From Coprinellus micaceus (lineage: Eukaryota; Basidiomycota; Agaricomycetes; Agaricales; Psathyrellaceae): DNA of 64,000 nucleotides. The stretch is from NCBI GenBank assembly GCA_951394405.1, contig OX596344.1, positions 2,728,001-2,792,000 of the forward strand, in the 5' to 3' direction. Positions 1 through 10,564 of this stretch are shown in pieces; positions within the stretch are counted from its first letter, which is position 1, and each line of letters starts with the position of its first letter. The translations under genes and the position numbers were made by a program. Under the pieces are notes generated by a model. The model did not search any database. It was not told the DNA's origin and saw only the letters and a list, made by a program, of their open reading frames with translations.

Positions 1-517
1 GTTCCCAGTGTTCCTGGAACGTTCGTGCCCCAAGCCACGACTGGTCGAGGCCAGTGTAAAAGACGTCCAACTCGCCTGAATCGAAGTTCACTTGGGTCGC
101 TACCCGAAGTCCTGCCTTTCCCAGGCTGTTCACCACTCGCACCGCTAGGAGTAGCGTTGATGTCGAAGTGTCGCCTGAGACGACGGGGATGGGGATGCTG
201 AAGACAAAGATGTCGCGAGTTCTTTGAGAGTCGTCTTGAGGGTGTACGAGGACGCCGTTGGCGTACATCGCGAAATAGTCGTCGGCCGCGACCATGATCG
301 TGGCATTTGTGGGTTGGCCCTTTCCTGGAGGAAAGGTGTATGACTGTCGGAAAGCGCGTTGCTCGTTGGGAGGTGACATGGGTGGGTTGTCCTCGGTGGT
401 CCAGACCCATGAGGCTTTGGTCCTCATGGTTCCCAGTAGGTTCTGCTCAGCGGTGGTGAAGCTTCGGCGAGCTGTAATTGAGAGGGTCGAGGAGGGAATA
501 TCGGTCGTGTCACTCAT
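1..517 (-). CDS. Partial hypothetical protein, possible galactose-binding-like beta-sandwich (C-terminus beyond window)
   Basis: An open frame runs from an ATG at 517-515 to the left edge without a stop, about 172 residues. A Trp-rich start (WVWTTEDNPP), then an AFRQSYTFPPGKG segment, then TIMVAADDYFAMYANG, resembles the N-terminal part of fungal beta-sandwich proteins with a galactose-binding-like fold, where a strand ends in D-x-Y-x-x-Y-x-N-G. That family link is my inference from the pattern. No signal peptide or membrane segment is visible. Two genes further right (1752-2774 and about 4180-4970) share landmarks with it: F-[RE]-x-S-Y, then [YI]-[AS]-N/E-G/E, then [SP]-[IL]-P, then SWL. A possible upstream intron (gtaagt donor near 632, acag acceptor near 598) suggests the start could lie further right. 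Confidence 0.5.
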   Translation of the reverse strand, partial: MSDTTDIPSSTLSITARRSFTTAEQNLLGTMRTKASWVWTTEDNPPMSPPNEQRAFRQSYTFPPGKGQPTNATIMVAADDYFAMYANGVLVHPQDDSQRTRDIFVFSIPIPVVSGDTSTSTLLLAVRVVNSLGKAGLRVATQVNFDSGELDVFYTGLDQSWLGARTFQEHWE

Positions 518-1751
518 CGGTGGATATGATGCAGAGTCGAGTTGGGACCGTTTCGGTGGAGATGTCTTCAACAAGGAACGGGTCCACTGTCGTTTGCAGA
601 ACCCAATAATTTAAAGAAACGTTTGACACTTACGCACTTGGATTCGAGTGTCGCGACACCGCCTAGAGTATGTTGAGATGGGATACGTGTGTGATAGCAA
701 TCGAGTGAGCTGTGTGGCTAGAACTGACGGCAGTCGTTAACTCAGAAGCTGATGCTTTGATACTCCACTCCGAACAGCCTAAACGCGAGAAAATCCTGCC
801 AAGTCTGCATAAAAGTTGCCAAGAAGGACCCCAGAATCGCGCTCACTGTCAAAGCAATCACCCTTGAGAAGTTTGGGGCTTCCTGTTAGCATTCTGGTTC
901 GACATGATTGGCTGATTCGAAGGTCGCGACCCGTGAGATATTTGGGACACCAAGGACGGGCGGCTCTATGGACCCTGACTGACAATGTATGTAACGCCAA
1001 CCGCATCCCGCACACTAGCTTCCCTATACCAAAGGTACAGTGCCGTGTCAGCGAACGACATACACCAGACAGGAGGAACAAATTCAGTCGAAAGTGCGCC
1101 GAGAAGGAACTCTAGAATAGATGCTAGAAAGGCTTTAAAGGCGAGACCAGAGGTTGGGAACCACCAAACAAGATAAAGGAAGGGACACATCCAGACTGGA
1201 TACTCTTGGCATATCCGCGGTCCACCAGGCGATTCACTCCTTTGTGACTGGGTCAGGATCACGTCCCCCACATCCACTCACAAGAGCGACTCGAACCGAA
1301 AATGGGGGGCGATGGGCGGTGTACCTTGACAAGCGCAAGCGGGCGAAACGCCTGGGAAGGGGTTTTCGGGGGCCTGGGGATGTCCATTCGGCAAAACCCG
1401 CCGAAAGCCTTTCGTACCCAATTCTCAACCTGTTCGGTACACCCAGGTTCTCACCGTTGGTGGAGGTCCAGCTGGCTTTTATGCGGCTGCTGCGTTGTCG
1501 AGGGAAGGGGTCAGTGCTACTCTCCTCGAAGCCTCGAAGTTTCCCCGGAGTGAGCCTTCCCTATCAGTGTTTCCATTTTTAGTCTCCGACTCTGCGCTTC
1601 ATCCTTCCATTGTGCGGACATTCGTCACAATGATTTAATGGGAGAGAGCCCAGCCGCTGCTAGACTTAACTCTGCGGGGGGACCAACTAAGCGATTATAG
1701 TACTACCCTATAGCCCATTAACACATAAATGATAGCCAGTACTCGCCATTA
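518..1751. other. Stretch with no supported gene
   Basis: Only short overlapping frames on both strands. None has a recognisable domain or a convincing splice pattern. The longest (1154-1582, plus) is compositionally unremarkable and reads equally well on the other strand. I see no repeat or RNA gene here. Confidence 0.4.
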
Positions 1752-2774
1752 TCACCCGTCCCGCTCCTCCGCGTTCAACCACGATTCATCAATAAACTGG
1801 AAACAAGGTGGCGTGTCTTTAAGGGACACGGGGCTTTGCGATGCTACTCCGCATTCGTAGAAGACTTGGTTAAAGTGGGATTCTTGAAAATTACGCGAGG
1901 TGAGCCTTGAGCGTCCGACTCCAATGCAAACATAGATGAAGGCGGCGGTGACAGGCAACGAAAGCACGACCGGAGGGTCGTTTGGGCTACCCCTTGGAGG
2001 TGACTCGTTCTCGTTGGAGTAGATCCGCAACATGCGCCCGGTTGGAAAGTTTGTCGCGCCTATGAGGTAATTTAACCCATTGTGGACGTTTCCTATGTCG
2101 TGTGCAACAGTTTCGAAGGACAATCCATTGTCTTGCGCCATACGGGTTGCGGCATCGCTGAAAACTTGGTCCGGCGTGACGACTGAAGCAACCCCACAGT
2201 AGTAGTACAACCGATTCCAATCGTTATTCCCACGGGGTAGCGGTGGGTTGAGCACTTTGGTGAGTACCCTTGTAAACGTCGTGGTCAAGTGCAGGGTTGC
2301 GCCTTGCTGAGTTCCGGTCTTCACAAGCTTGGGAGCGCAGTGCTCAGGAATTGGAATGATATTGAAGCAAAGAGGTGTGTTGTAGGACTTCTCGAATCCA
2401 ATTGCGTCGCTGAGGATGGTACAATTCCCCCGCACAGCATCCATCTCCCAGCCTTCAACTTGCAGGCGGTCCGCAGTCACGATGTCTGCCCCAAAGGGGG
2501 CAGACTCCTCAGTAGCATCCGAGTCGCTTGACACGCTTGGCTCGTCTGTGCCAAAGTTACAGTCGATCGATTTGCCACCAGAACCCGAGAAGCTCAGGGC
2601 TGTGCCAGCTGCTGAAGCACTTGGGTCAGGCAACTGGGTCTGGAGTGAAAGATCTTCGACACTGGTGATAGAGTCAGTGGGGGATGCCGAAAGACGGGCT
2701 TCATAATCTGGTGCTTGATCCCCCGGTCCGGCGTCATCAGAACGACTCTCGTTTGAAGTGTTTCCAAGGCTCAT
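1752..2774 (-). CDS. Hypothetical protein, Ser/Thr/Asp-rich N-terminus
   Basis: A single open frame of 340 codons. Residues 1-110 are low in hydrophobics and rich in Ser, Asp, Glu and Ala, so probably disordered. The rest is mixed beta-type sequence. The motif C-G-V-A-S appears twice, after DWNRLYYY and after FNQVFYE, with different codons each time. Landmarks F-E-K-S-Y, L-R-I-Y-S-N-E, V-L-S-L-P-V and E-S-W-L follow the same order as in the partial gene at the left edge, so I read it as a diverged relative. A 51-nt GT-AG segment near 2193-2243 is in frame and could be spliced out without changing the frame, so the true protein may be shorter. I do not recognise a characterised family. Confidence 0.5.
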   Translation of the reverse strand: MSLGNTSNESRSDDAGPGDQAPDYEARLSASPTDSITSVEDLSLQTQLPDPSASAAGTALSFSGSGGKSIDCNFGTDEPSVSSDSDATEESAPFGADIVTADRLQVEGWEMDAVRGNCTILSDAIGFEKSYNTPLCFNIIPIPEHCAPKLVKTGTQQGATLHLTTTFTRVLTKVLNPPLPRGNNDWNRLYYYCGVASVVTPDQVFSDAATRMAQDNGLSFETVAHDIGNVHNGLNYLIGATNFPTGRMLRIYSNENESPPRGSPNDPPVVLSLPVTAAFIYVCIGVGRSRLTSRNFQESHFNQVFYECGVASQSPVSLKDTPPCFQFIDESWLNAEERDG

Positions 2775-4179
2775 TGGATAGATTGAAGAGACGCCAGGCC
2801 AGTCTCTAGAGACAATCCTGAGTTAGTTGCTGGTCCTGCGTGCGGTCTTGGAGGGATGACCAGTAGAGTTAGGGTTGGATTCCAGGGTATTATCCTCGCG
2901 AGCGTTCTCTTATACTCCAATCGGCCCGTTTGTACGTATTGGCATCGCTGAGTTCATTCTAAACGAGAATATGGTAGTGCGGGGGTATACTTGCGGGTCC
3001 TGGTTTGCCTTTGCAATTTTTATAGAATAAAGGTTCCTATTTTTCATAGATAAATGCTCCGTCGACGGTTACATTTCACCAGAATTGCGTGCCCGCTCAT
3101 GTGAACATTTTGAATCGACCACGGTCCACTGGCTTGCCCACGTTGCTCTTCTCTCAGGCACAGGTAGGGCCTCCTATCGGCCCTAACTCCATGGGGGCCC
3201 TTGATGAGCTCGAAGGCTAACTAATGAAATTCCTCGCTCCAGAGCGATGAGTAGGTGGATGGTTGCCCAGTTGTATTTTCCTTTAGCTTCCTGACACAAT
3301 TCAAAATATCAGTGGCATAAGTTTTCGGATGTATGAGGCCTCAGTTAAGAAGTTGGTTTATTAACCACACTGCGCATCAACGCCTCTCTGCCAAACAGGA
3401 CTCAGAGTACGGTCGGCGGGAAGTCCAAGGATGAATTTCCCGCGCGAGTGATCTTTTCGGCGCCCGCCGAGTAGGTCTGGGTGGGCTTCTAGCCCACCAT
3501 ACCCTTGTTCTGGGTCCTGAAATTGTGTTAAAATTGAAGAACTTCAATAAGTTATTGAATAAGAGTCACTTGTGACACGTGTGCTCGCTGTGGCGAAATT
3601 ATGGGTGCTCCAGGCAACATTTCCTCCATATCTCGAAGGAAAAAGAAACGGCTTTGAAGGGACTCGATTCAGAAGATGGACGCCACGCCCCGTTTAGCAC
3701 CAAGAGACATTTTATCTTGACTACAATCCTGCGGGTTGCCCACTGGTGCGTCTAGGCTAGATGGTGTACTCGGAGAAGTAAATCCTTCACCCGACGGCGT
3801 TGGTGGGCTCGCGAGTTTGCTTCAGCGAATGCTACCCCCATTTGTCACTATCAAAAGCGACTGGGGCAACAGTGTTATGACCAAGGCAGACTATGGAATG
3901 CTCTACCAACTAAAATGCCCCTACACGGGCTGTAGACGCTGTTCGCAGCAGGAGATTCAAGAGCTACCCACCGAGATAGGGGCGTTCTCCATATTCGGAA
4001 TTCGCTTTGTTAACCCCTATCGCTCCCCGGGCGTTCCATGACCGCCAATGAATCCCTGGATACCATCCATATTCATTCCAAGTACACACAGCCTTCCCCT
4101 ACCAGAACCCAGCATTATTTGAGCCCGTAATCGACCTTCCAAGGTCAGAGTGTCTGTGGAAATTGCCCATCACCCATCG
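2775..4179. other. Stretch with no supported gene; holds an inverted-repeat pair
   Basis: Apart from the 53-bp inverted arms at 3400-3452 and 4176-4228 (listed separately) I find no gene. A 101-codon plus-strand frame at 3736-4041 lies between the arms and has no recognisable domain. Confidence 0.4.
3400..3452 (+). repeat. Left arm of 53-bp inverted repeat
   Basis: Matches the reverse complement of 4176-4228 at 50 of 53 positions. The core is GTACGGTCGGCGGGAAGTCC. The arms would bound an 829-bp element (3400-4228), but the flanking bases show no clear target-site duplication, so it may be an old transposon or a simple local inversion-duplication. Confidence 0.7.
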
Positions 4180-4228
4180 CTCGCGCGGGAAATCCATCCT
4201 TGGACTTCCCGCCGACCGTACTCAGAGT
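4176..4228 (-). repeat. Right arm of 53-bp inverted repeat
   Basis: Reverse-complement partner of 3400-3452, with three mismatches. It overlaps the 3' side of the weak gene on the minus strand at about 4180-4970. Confidence 0.7.
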
Positions 4229-4970
4229 ATCTCCCTACAATCGCGCGTCTCATACCGTAAGCCAGTGGAGTGGGGATTTTAGGCACACACCGACCCGCTA
4301 ATGCCATACGCAAACTTCGTGTCGACTCAACGTACGACCGCAAGGCCTTCGTTGCTGAGTACAGAAGCAACAGCCTCCCTTTTCGGGAATAAGCCATGAA
4401 TGTATGCCCCTGAGGAGGATGGTGTAAACAATTTGGGGAAGACGGAGGTCGGGGATCTGAGATGCAACTCCGCAACTGTATAAGAGGCCCAGCCAATCGT
4501 GACCCCGACCGTGACGGTGGGTGGACATGTGGATCTTTATGGTTGGAATGGAAAGGTTGTGCATACTAGTCAGGGGAAGGGTGCGTCACAAAAGGGTAGG
4601 CATACAAATGGTGGGCATAGTGTTGTGTCCACCTAAGAAAATTCGTCTACTTGCTAGCAAACGTCTCAATGGTGGGTAGTTGAAACTATTGGCCCTCGGA
4701 ATAGATCCGCGACACGTAGGCGGGCATCTTGTCCAGTGACAGGGTGCCGAAAGGCGAAGCTTCGTGCGTGGTGAAGTGTAGAGTAAGGGTAACCCACAAT
4801 TGCACGAGGCTGAGGTACACGCTGCTCCGGAATGGCATCCCCTCCGGTGGATGCGACAGGTTGCCAGTGTCTGTCTCGGCGAACTTGTCTGGTTGCTGGG
4901 GATCGTCGAAGGGTGAGGTATCTCGCCCAGTTTCGCCTTGACTATAGGATTGGATGACGGTTCGCTGCAT
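4180..4970 (-). pseudogene. Diverged relative or fragment of the 1752-2774 gene
   Basis: Two minus-strand pieces align in order with the gene at 1752-2774. The first (4686-4970) carries F-R-S-S-V, T-L-H-F-T-T and S-R-I-Y-S-E-G. The second (about 4298-4564) carries N-L-S-I-P-T, H-D-W-L-G-L and the Y-S-C-G-V-A-S motif. The codons for CGVAS differ from those of the other copies, which points to protein-level descent and not a recent copy. The pieces lie in different frames with a stop between them. Either an unrecognised intron joins them or the copy is dead. The function is unknown. Confidence 0.35.
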
Positions 4971-4990
4971 GCGGCTACGTCAGCTGCAGC

Positions 4991-5434
4991 TCAGCGTGAA
5001 TTCAAGTATGACACACCATGTTCCGACATGGGCCTGAGCGCCTCTGCCAAATCCAACCTTCCCGCCCACACGTAGTGCCTCCCCATCGCAATTATCCTCT
5101 CTCCACACCTCCGGATACGCTCTGGATGTGGCCTAGCAGCCTCAACGCTGGAAACGTACTCTCTCAATAAAGCAGAAAGCACTCGCGCATCTTGCTCTGG
5201 GAAGGCGGGTGGAAGGGCGGTAGACAGGAGGTAGGCAAATTCAAACCGAGCTCGACGGTTATGAGGTCTAAACTGCGACTCCGTGAAACAGAAGGTTCTC
5301 TAGAAGATATTCCACTGGTCCGCAAGTGTCGCTGGCCTAGTAGCTTCGTCGTACGAAGGGGGTGGTAACGAAGGCAGAGGATCGCGGGATGGGGCTCGAC
5401 GGCCAAAGAAGTTGCGGACTTGGGCAGTGGTCAT
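4991..5434 (-). CDS. Small hypothetical protein with PPPSY motif, two exons
   Basis: Exon 1 is 5316-5434 and exon 2 is 4991-5267, giving 131 residues. The unspliced frame is open except for one TAG at 5302-5300. A 48-nt GT-AG intron (5268-5315) removes that stop and keeps the frame, so I treat the gene as intact. The N-terminus is basic and Pro-rich, with P-P-P-S-Y-D-E-A at about residues 25-32. That is a PY-type motif that WW domains such as those of Nedd4-family ubiquitin ligases can bind (family knowledge; binding here is not shown). The C-terminal 90 residues look helical (FEFAYLLSTALPP, VLSALLREYVSSVEAA). No membrane segment is seen. The family is not recognised. Confidence 0.5.
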
Positions 5435-5513
5435 TGTATCGGGGAGAACGCCGTGGCAGGTCTTGGGGTTGAAGTGTCACAAAAATATTTATGTGTTCGA
5501 GGGCCAGAATCAT

Positions 5514-5876
5514 CTATAGAGAAGGGGTGCGGTGTGGCGACGCCGTTAATTTAGTAAGAGAATAGGCGCCTATCAATGATCGCCCGGCGAGTGCAACCCG
5601 CTTTCCCGTAGTGGGTAAGGTCTCGGAAAACTGAGTGTTTTGGCTGACAGGTCGAATAGAAGCAGAGAACATGATTTTTGAGTCGTTCCACTCTGTGATC
5701 TCCCGAGTATCCCAATCCCTTCCAGAAGTTCCCCAGAAGGAGGTGAGGTTATCGAAGTGTGCGCGGGTTCCTGAAATGAACTTTCGGTTATCGTACCGTA
5801 ATAAAAGTCTCCTATAGTCACGGACGGCGCTTTGAAGGTGATCTCTGAAGCTCAGTGCGTCCAGAGCCCGGACAAG
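5514..5876 (-). other. Exon-like open frame without a start codon
   Basis: A 120-codon minus-strand frame ends at TAG 5516-5514. It has protein-like content (RDHLQSAVRDYRRLLLRYD, then FDNLTSFWGTSGRDWDTRE) but no early Met and no clear acceptor. It may be a last exon of a gene squeezed between the PPPSY gene and the CHAT gene, or a remnant. I do not recognise it. The rest of 5435-6156 shows nothing else. Confidence 0.25.
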
Positions 5877-6156
5877 TCAGGATGCTCTGGGTAGGGGAGG
5901 TCCGTGCAGCGTTTGTCTTTGTTAGGGCTTAAAGGCTTCGGCAAGTTCCGGACTCCGACATTTCGAATTCTATTCGCTTCCCCATGTCTTGCTCCCCCTC
6001 ATGTCCAATATCCGCGTCGCACTCCGCTTTGCATGTAAACCCCTCAGTGGCTTTTGAAATACAGTCCGGTCTTCGGCCTCAACCTTCACCGCAAGCGTGA
6101 CAAGTATCGCATAGCATTGGTCCAAAGGCCTGTGCATGGGTAGACGGACGGCCATT

Positions 6157-9100
6157 CTACATCCCAAAATGTACGAATGGAACCCAAGCGAGGTAAGACG
6201 CATCTGAATCCCCCAGTCGCTCGCGCAGACTTTCTGTCGCACAATGCAGTGCATAGGCAGCATCGCCTCCCTCCGTACCCAAGTACCTCTTGTAGAACTC
6301 CTCCGCGATGTACGGGGCGTGTACGTCCGGAATGCTCCAGGTCGTCCCGACCACCCCTCTGTACCCCGCCGCCAACATCCCTGCAACCAAGTGCACCGCT
6401 TCTTCCGACAGTTTCATCGACCCTGTTCCCGTCTCGCACGCGGAGAGGAATGCGAGATTCGGAGGGTTTTCCCCGCCTGGTTCGCCTTGTCTCCCAATAA
6501 TGTCACCTAAAGCGAGTTTCCCGTCTTCGAGGTAGAACCCACTCTGCATCGGCCTGTCGAAGTCCTGGTTTGCGTGACAAGCGAAATGGACAGCATCAAA
6601 CTTGGAGGACGAAATCTGGCGCTTGACACCTTCGACGGTTGCCGACTGGTTCTCGAGGTGAACAACCGACGTGGGGCCTGTGGACACACCCTGCTCTGCG
6701 ACGGTTCGGATCGCGCTGGCTTCGGCTCGGGTTCCTGGGATGCTATCCAAGCCGGGTGCATCTGAGTGACTGACTATGAGGAGACCTCTACTCCCGGGCT
6801 GGAACGCAGGGCCATGCTGACCTCGGGTGCGTTGTGCGAGGGCAGCGAGATTTGGAGTGTAGGAAGAGACAGCGTAGTCGACTAGTGCCTCGCCCAGCTG
6901 CGCGGTCTTCTCGTCCCCGTATATCCCAGCTGCATGGATGGGAAGGAACGCCAGCGGACCTGTAACACACCACCAAATGCGTGTCCGCTCAGCCGCGTTT
7001 GATGATGGCTATTCTCCGTGGCGACTGGTGAGCGTCCGGTCAATCCCAGAAACCTTTGCCTAAGTGACTTACTTTGAGTTGTAGATGCGCCACTATGGGC
7101 TTCACGACACACTCCCAAAGTTCCATCAAGACCCATTTGATGTTGTCCTTGTTCGACTTGGATCTGAACCTCTTCACCGCTCTGTTTGTCCCATCAGGCT
7201 CTTCCTCCCCTACATCTTCCTCCTCTCCGTCGGGATTTGGTCCCCTTGCCCCTGATTTTTTCAGGAAATTCTGGAGTCTTCGAAACATCATCTCCCCCTG
7301 CCAAACGCTGAATTTCGATAGCCGGATCGATTGAGGCTGCCCTCCACCTGGAGAGATAATAACGGCGTCGGCTCGGTCATCGCATCCATTCAAGACAATA
7401 GTGTGGCCATCACGTGGAAGCTTCCCCAGTGTGTCAAGGATCGGCATAGGACGCAAGAACGACTCGAACCCGTCCTTTTCTCGCACTGTTTGCAGGAAGC
7501 TCTCCCAATCTTGCACGAGCTTCATACGTCTATGCAGCTCACCCTCGTTGGAAAACCTCAATATTGTTCCAAAGTGCTCCATTACTCCGTTCGAGGTCGA
7601 AGCCTCAGACGGAGTGGGCATGACGCTAACGTGGTGCTTCTCCAGCTGGACGGAGAGGCTAGAAAAGTGTCTCGCCAGCTCGGGGTGTTTCAACTCGAGG
7701 TCTCCGATTGGCGTCCTTAGATTGTGAATTTGTCTCCATACCAAGCACCGGCCTTGCTCGAGCCACTCGAGCGCCTTCTCTACACTCCCGTGCTTCAAGG
7801 CAGCTGATGAGGCGGCACGCACCGCTCCACGTGCGTGCCTAGTCAAACGCGCCAGACTAGAGTGCCTTTCCTCAACACCTTTATCCAACCCCGCGAGGAA
7901 AGCGATGATTTCAACAACAACCGCATGCGCGTCGAGTTCACTGCGAGGGTCGAGGATGGTGGAGTGCTGCACCCACAAACGGGCGGCTAGCAACCGTCGA
8001 GTGGGATTTCCCCCTGAGGAGAGTGCCGCTAGGCGAAAGTGTGATGCAACCCCTTGAAGGTCCTCCATGCAGCCCTGCGCTTCGAATCTCCTCCTGAAGG
8101 CGTCTGCCAGGCTGCAATGGTATTCAACAGCTTGGGGATCGGTTTTTTCGACGAGGGAAATGACCTGTTGCAGTGACGAGATGATTACATCCAGATCTGT
8201 CGCCATGCCAAGCTCGCGATACCTGAGGTTGAGGGCGCCTGCGTAATTGTATAATACCTCGCGCTTTATGTGGTCTTGGTCGTTTATCAGGCTAATCGTG
8301 TCCTCATAGAGCCGGATTGACTGTTCCAGGTGGTAAAGGTCATGGCCCAACTCGAATTGGCCAGAGAGGGTGCTTGCGACCTGACCTTGGTACAGGGCAT
8401 AGTCGGGGTGGGAATGGGGCGTCATCGAGAGCACCTTCCGGTAGGCGATCGTTGCTTCTTCGAGGTCTTCTCTGCCTCTAAGCACCCCGGAACGAATATC
8501 GAGGGATGACGCTAGGTTGTACAGGTATGATGGGAAGTGGGGATCACTCTCGGGCGCTAAACCGACGGCCTTCCTTGAGGATAAGATTGCTCTTTGAAGG
8601 TCCCCTAGCTCCTTGCCGTGATGGTAGCGCTCTCCGAGAGTGATCCCGAGGGTATTGTAGAGGGAAGGGAGCATCGGATGGCCGACTGGCGTGAGTTGGA
8701 TGGCCTCTTGGTGACACACGACCGCTTCTTGGAGGAAAGCCATACCTCCAAGCCGCCCGAATCGCACCGACAATATTCTACCTAGACTTGTCAGTCGTAT
8801 GGGTCGCCTGGGGTGTCCAAGGGGCGTTAGTTCCAGTGCACGACGAACGTGAGAAATGGACGTGGTGATTTCCTCCGGCGATCCCCCAAAGCGCTCGAAC
8901 CGCTGGGAGTACGCCTCTGCGAGGGTGATGAGGGTTCCAGGGTGATTCACGTCTTTGCTCTCGTCTGACAATGAGAGTGCCTCTAGAAGCACCTTTATCG
9001 CCTCGTTGACAGCGTCGACATTTCCATCATCTTCAAACAACAGCTTGAGGTTACCCCCAAGCTCGAGGAGGTAGGTTGGTCGATTAGGGTCTGTGGGAGA

Positions 9101-9817
9101 GGCGGTGTCGACGGTGATACGAAGGGACTCGATTGCCTGCAGCAAATCTTGGGAATCGCCGAATGCTTGATAACGCGCCGAGAGGGAACTAGCGAGGTTG
9201 TAGAATCCAATAGCCCGGTGGATGGCGGCGGTATCGCTGGTGTGTAGGTCGCAGGCTTGCCGTTGGAATTTGATGGATTGGTGGATGTCCTCGAGATCCC
9301 CGTATCTCTGGAACCTTTTCTTCAAAGCGATTGCCAAGGCGCCTAATCTGCCTGACATCGCCTGTGGGTCTCCAGGCGGTGTAAGGTCTACTGCTTGTCC
9401 AAGAACTCCTATAGCCTGCCCCAGATCATCCACCTTCCCTTGGGACGTCGCCCGTCGAACCAGACACATCCCAAGCTCCGTCAACGCTTCCGCAAGCTCT
9501 CCGTCTATTGCGTTCAACATAGACACCCCTGAGTCGCGTATCCTCTGGGCAGTCCGCAAGCACGAGACTGATTGACGGATATCAAGGATGTGCTTCGATG
9601 CAGAGAAGCGAACGGAGCAAGCAGTCGCGAGCGCTCCGAGTCGAGTAACGAGTTGGTTGGAATCAGATTTGGGGGTGTGGGCAATGGCCTGTTTCTGGGT
9701 GGATATCGCTTCATCGATGTCAGACAGTTCCCCGGTCGCTTGGAATCGGGTGCGGGCGGTCAGAGAGAGTGCGTCGAGCTCGAGTAGCGCCCCTGAGCTC
9801 AAAGCGGTTGAGTCCAT
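6157..9817 (-). CDS. TPR-CHAT protein (tetratricopeptide repeats with C-terminal CHAT protease-like domain)
   Basis: Exon 1 ends at 7073 and exon 2 is 6157-7008. The 64-nt intron (gtaagt...aatag) keeps the frame and restores the CHAT entry motif IWWCVTGPLAFLPIHAAG. I start at 9817 (MDSTALSSG, 1198 residues). An in-frame ATG at 9946 would add 43 residues, but a GTGAGG...ACAG pair lies in that stretch, suggesting a 5' UTR intron. Residues to about 700 form roughly ten TPR-like units (L-x-x-L-A...R-F/Y...G...D-L-x-x-A-I). The C-terminus is a CHAT domain, a caspase-like fold. The likely catalytic His is in HFACHA (about 1060) and the Cys in LSACETGTG (about 1106), so the dyad is intact. CHAT proteins cut partner proteins and TPRs usually sense or bind them; the target here is unknown. 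A glutamate/aspartate-rich linker (DGEEEDVGEEEPDG) precedes the CHAT part. No NACHT or effector domain is fused. Confidence 0.9.
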
Positions 9818-10363
9818 TCTGTGTATTGAAGTTCGGCTCACAATCAGCTCGCGGTGCAAGGGGCAACGAGAAGGGGGTACCTCACCTTTCTGCGCTATCG
9901 ATGCGAGCGAAGGGAAGGAAGAAATTTGTTCACGCCAAGGAAACAATGTTCATTGCGTTTGAACAGGACTGTGATGGTGGCGGTTGGTGATGCAGCGAGA
10001 TCACCGACGGGCGCTTAACACCGACCGGCGGGAATGCACCGCCTCGACAAGGATTCAGTGAATTTCAGTGTTCTGAACACATTCGAGCGAATAAGGGCAA
10101 TAACGCCCTCGATCACATCCTTCATGCCGGAGGCCGGAGGCATCGGCGTCGCCCAATATACGTAGGTGATCACTGATCCTTATCCGCAGCCGCCGTGAGT
10201 CATGAGTCGATTCCTCATCTTCCCGGTGTCACATTGAATGCCATAGACATAAAACAGAGACACTGACAGAACGGCTCATGGAGAGGCCACATCCTCGCCA
10301 TCTCATAAGCCCATTCTCGTGCCCATCACACTCTACCCCTCTAACCAGCGATCTCGAACTGGC

Positions 10364-10564
10364 ATGGCCGCCCCATTTAAATGGCCCTTCAAGTCCTTCT
10401 GGGTGAACGCGGGCATTGCCTTCGCTGGGCTCGTCATGGTCGGCGGTGAAGCTGGCTTCTACTGGTCGATGTATAAAGCAAAGTATGGGAAGAAGACGGA
10501 GGAAGTTGGATGGCAGGTGGATGGAGAAAAGGAACCTCCGTCGGATGATGGGAAGCGGGCATGA
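10364..10564 (+). CDS. Small single-pass membrane protein, 66 residues
   Basis: I chose the ATG at 10364 (context ggcATGGcc) over an in-frame ATG at 10319, because it gives a compact protein. It has a basic/aromatic start (MAAPFKWPFKSFWVNAG), one membrane segment (about residues 14-34, AGIAFAGLVMVGGEAGFYW), then a charged hydrophilic tail (KAKYGKKTEE). The layout resembles small inner-mitochondrial-membrane subunits, but I cannot assign it to a family. It diverges from the TPR-CHAT gene with about 0.5 kb between starts. No intron is needed. Confidence 0.55.
   Translation: MAAPFKWPFKSFWVNAGIAFAGLVMVGGEAGFYWSMYKAKYGKKTEEVGWQVDGEKEPPSDDGKRA

Noticed and set aside
4448..4466. C-G-V-A-S motif as a repeated intron end or introner element
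   Set aside because: The copies differ mainly at third codon positions, which fits protein-level and not DNA-level repetition.
5300..5302. In-frame TAG taken as evidence of a pseudogene or stop readthrough
   Set aside because: It lies inside a good 48-nt GT-AG intron whose removal keeps the frame.
5525..5545. Another C-G-V-A-T motif on the plus strand
   Set aside because: It overlaps a better minus-strand frame and stops after four residues.
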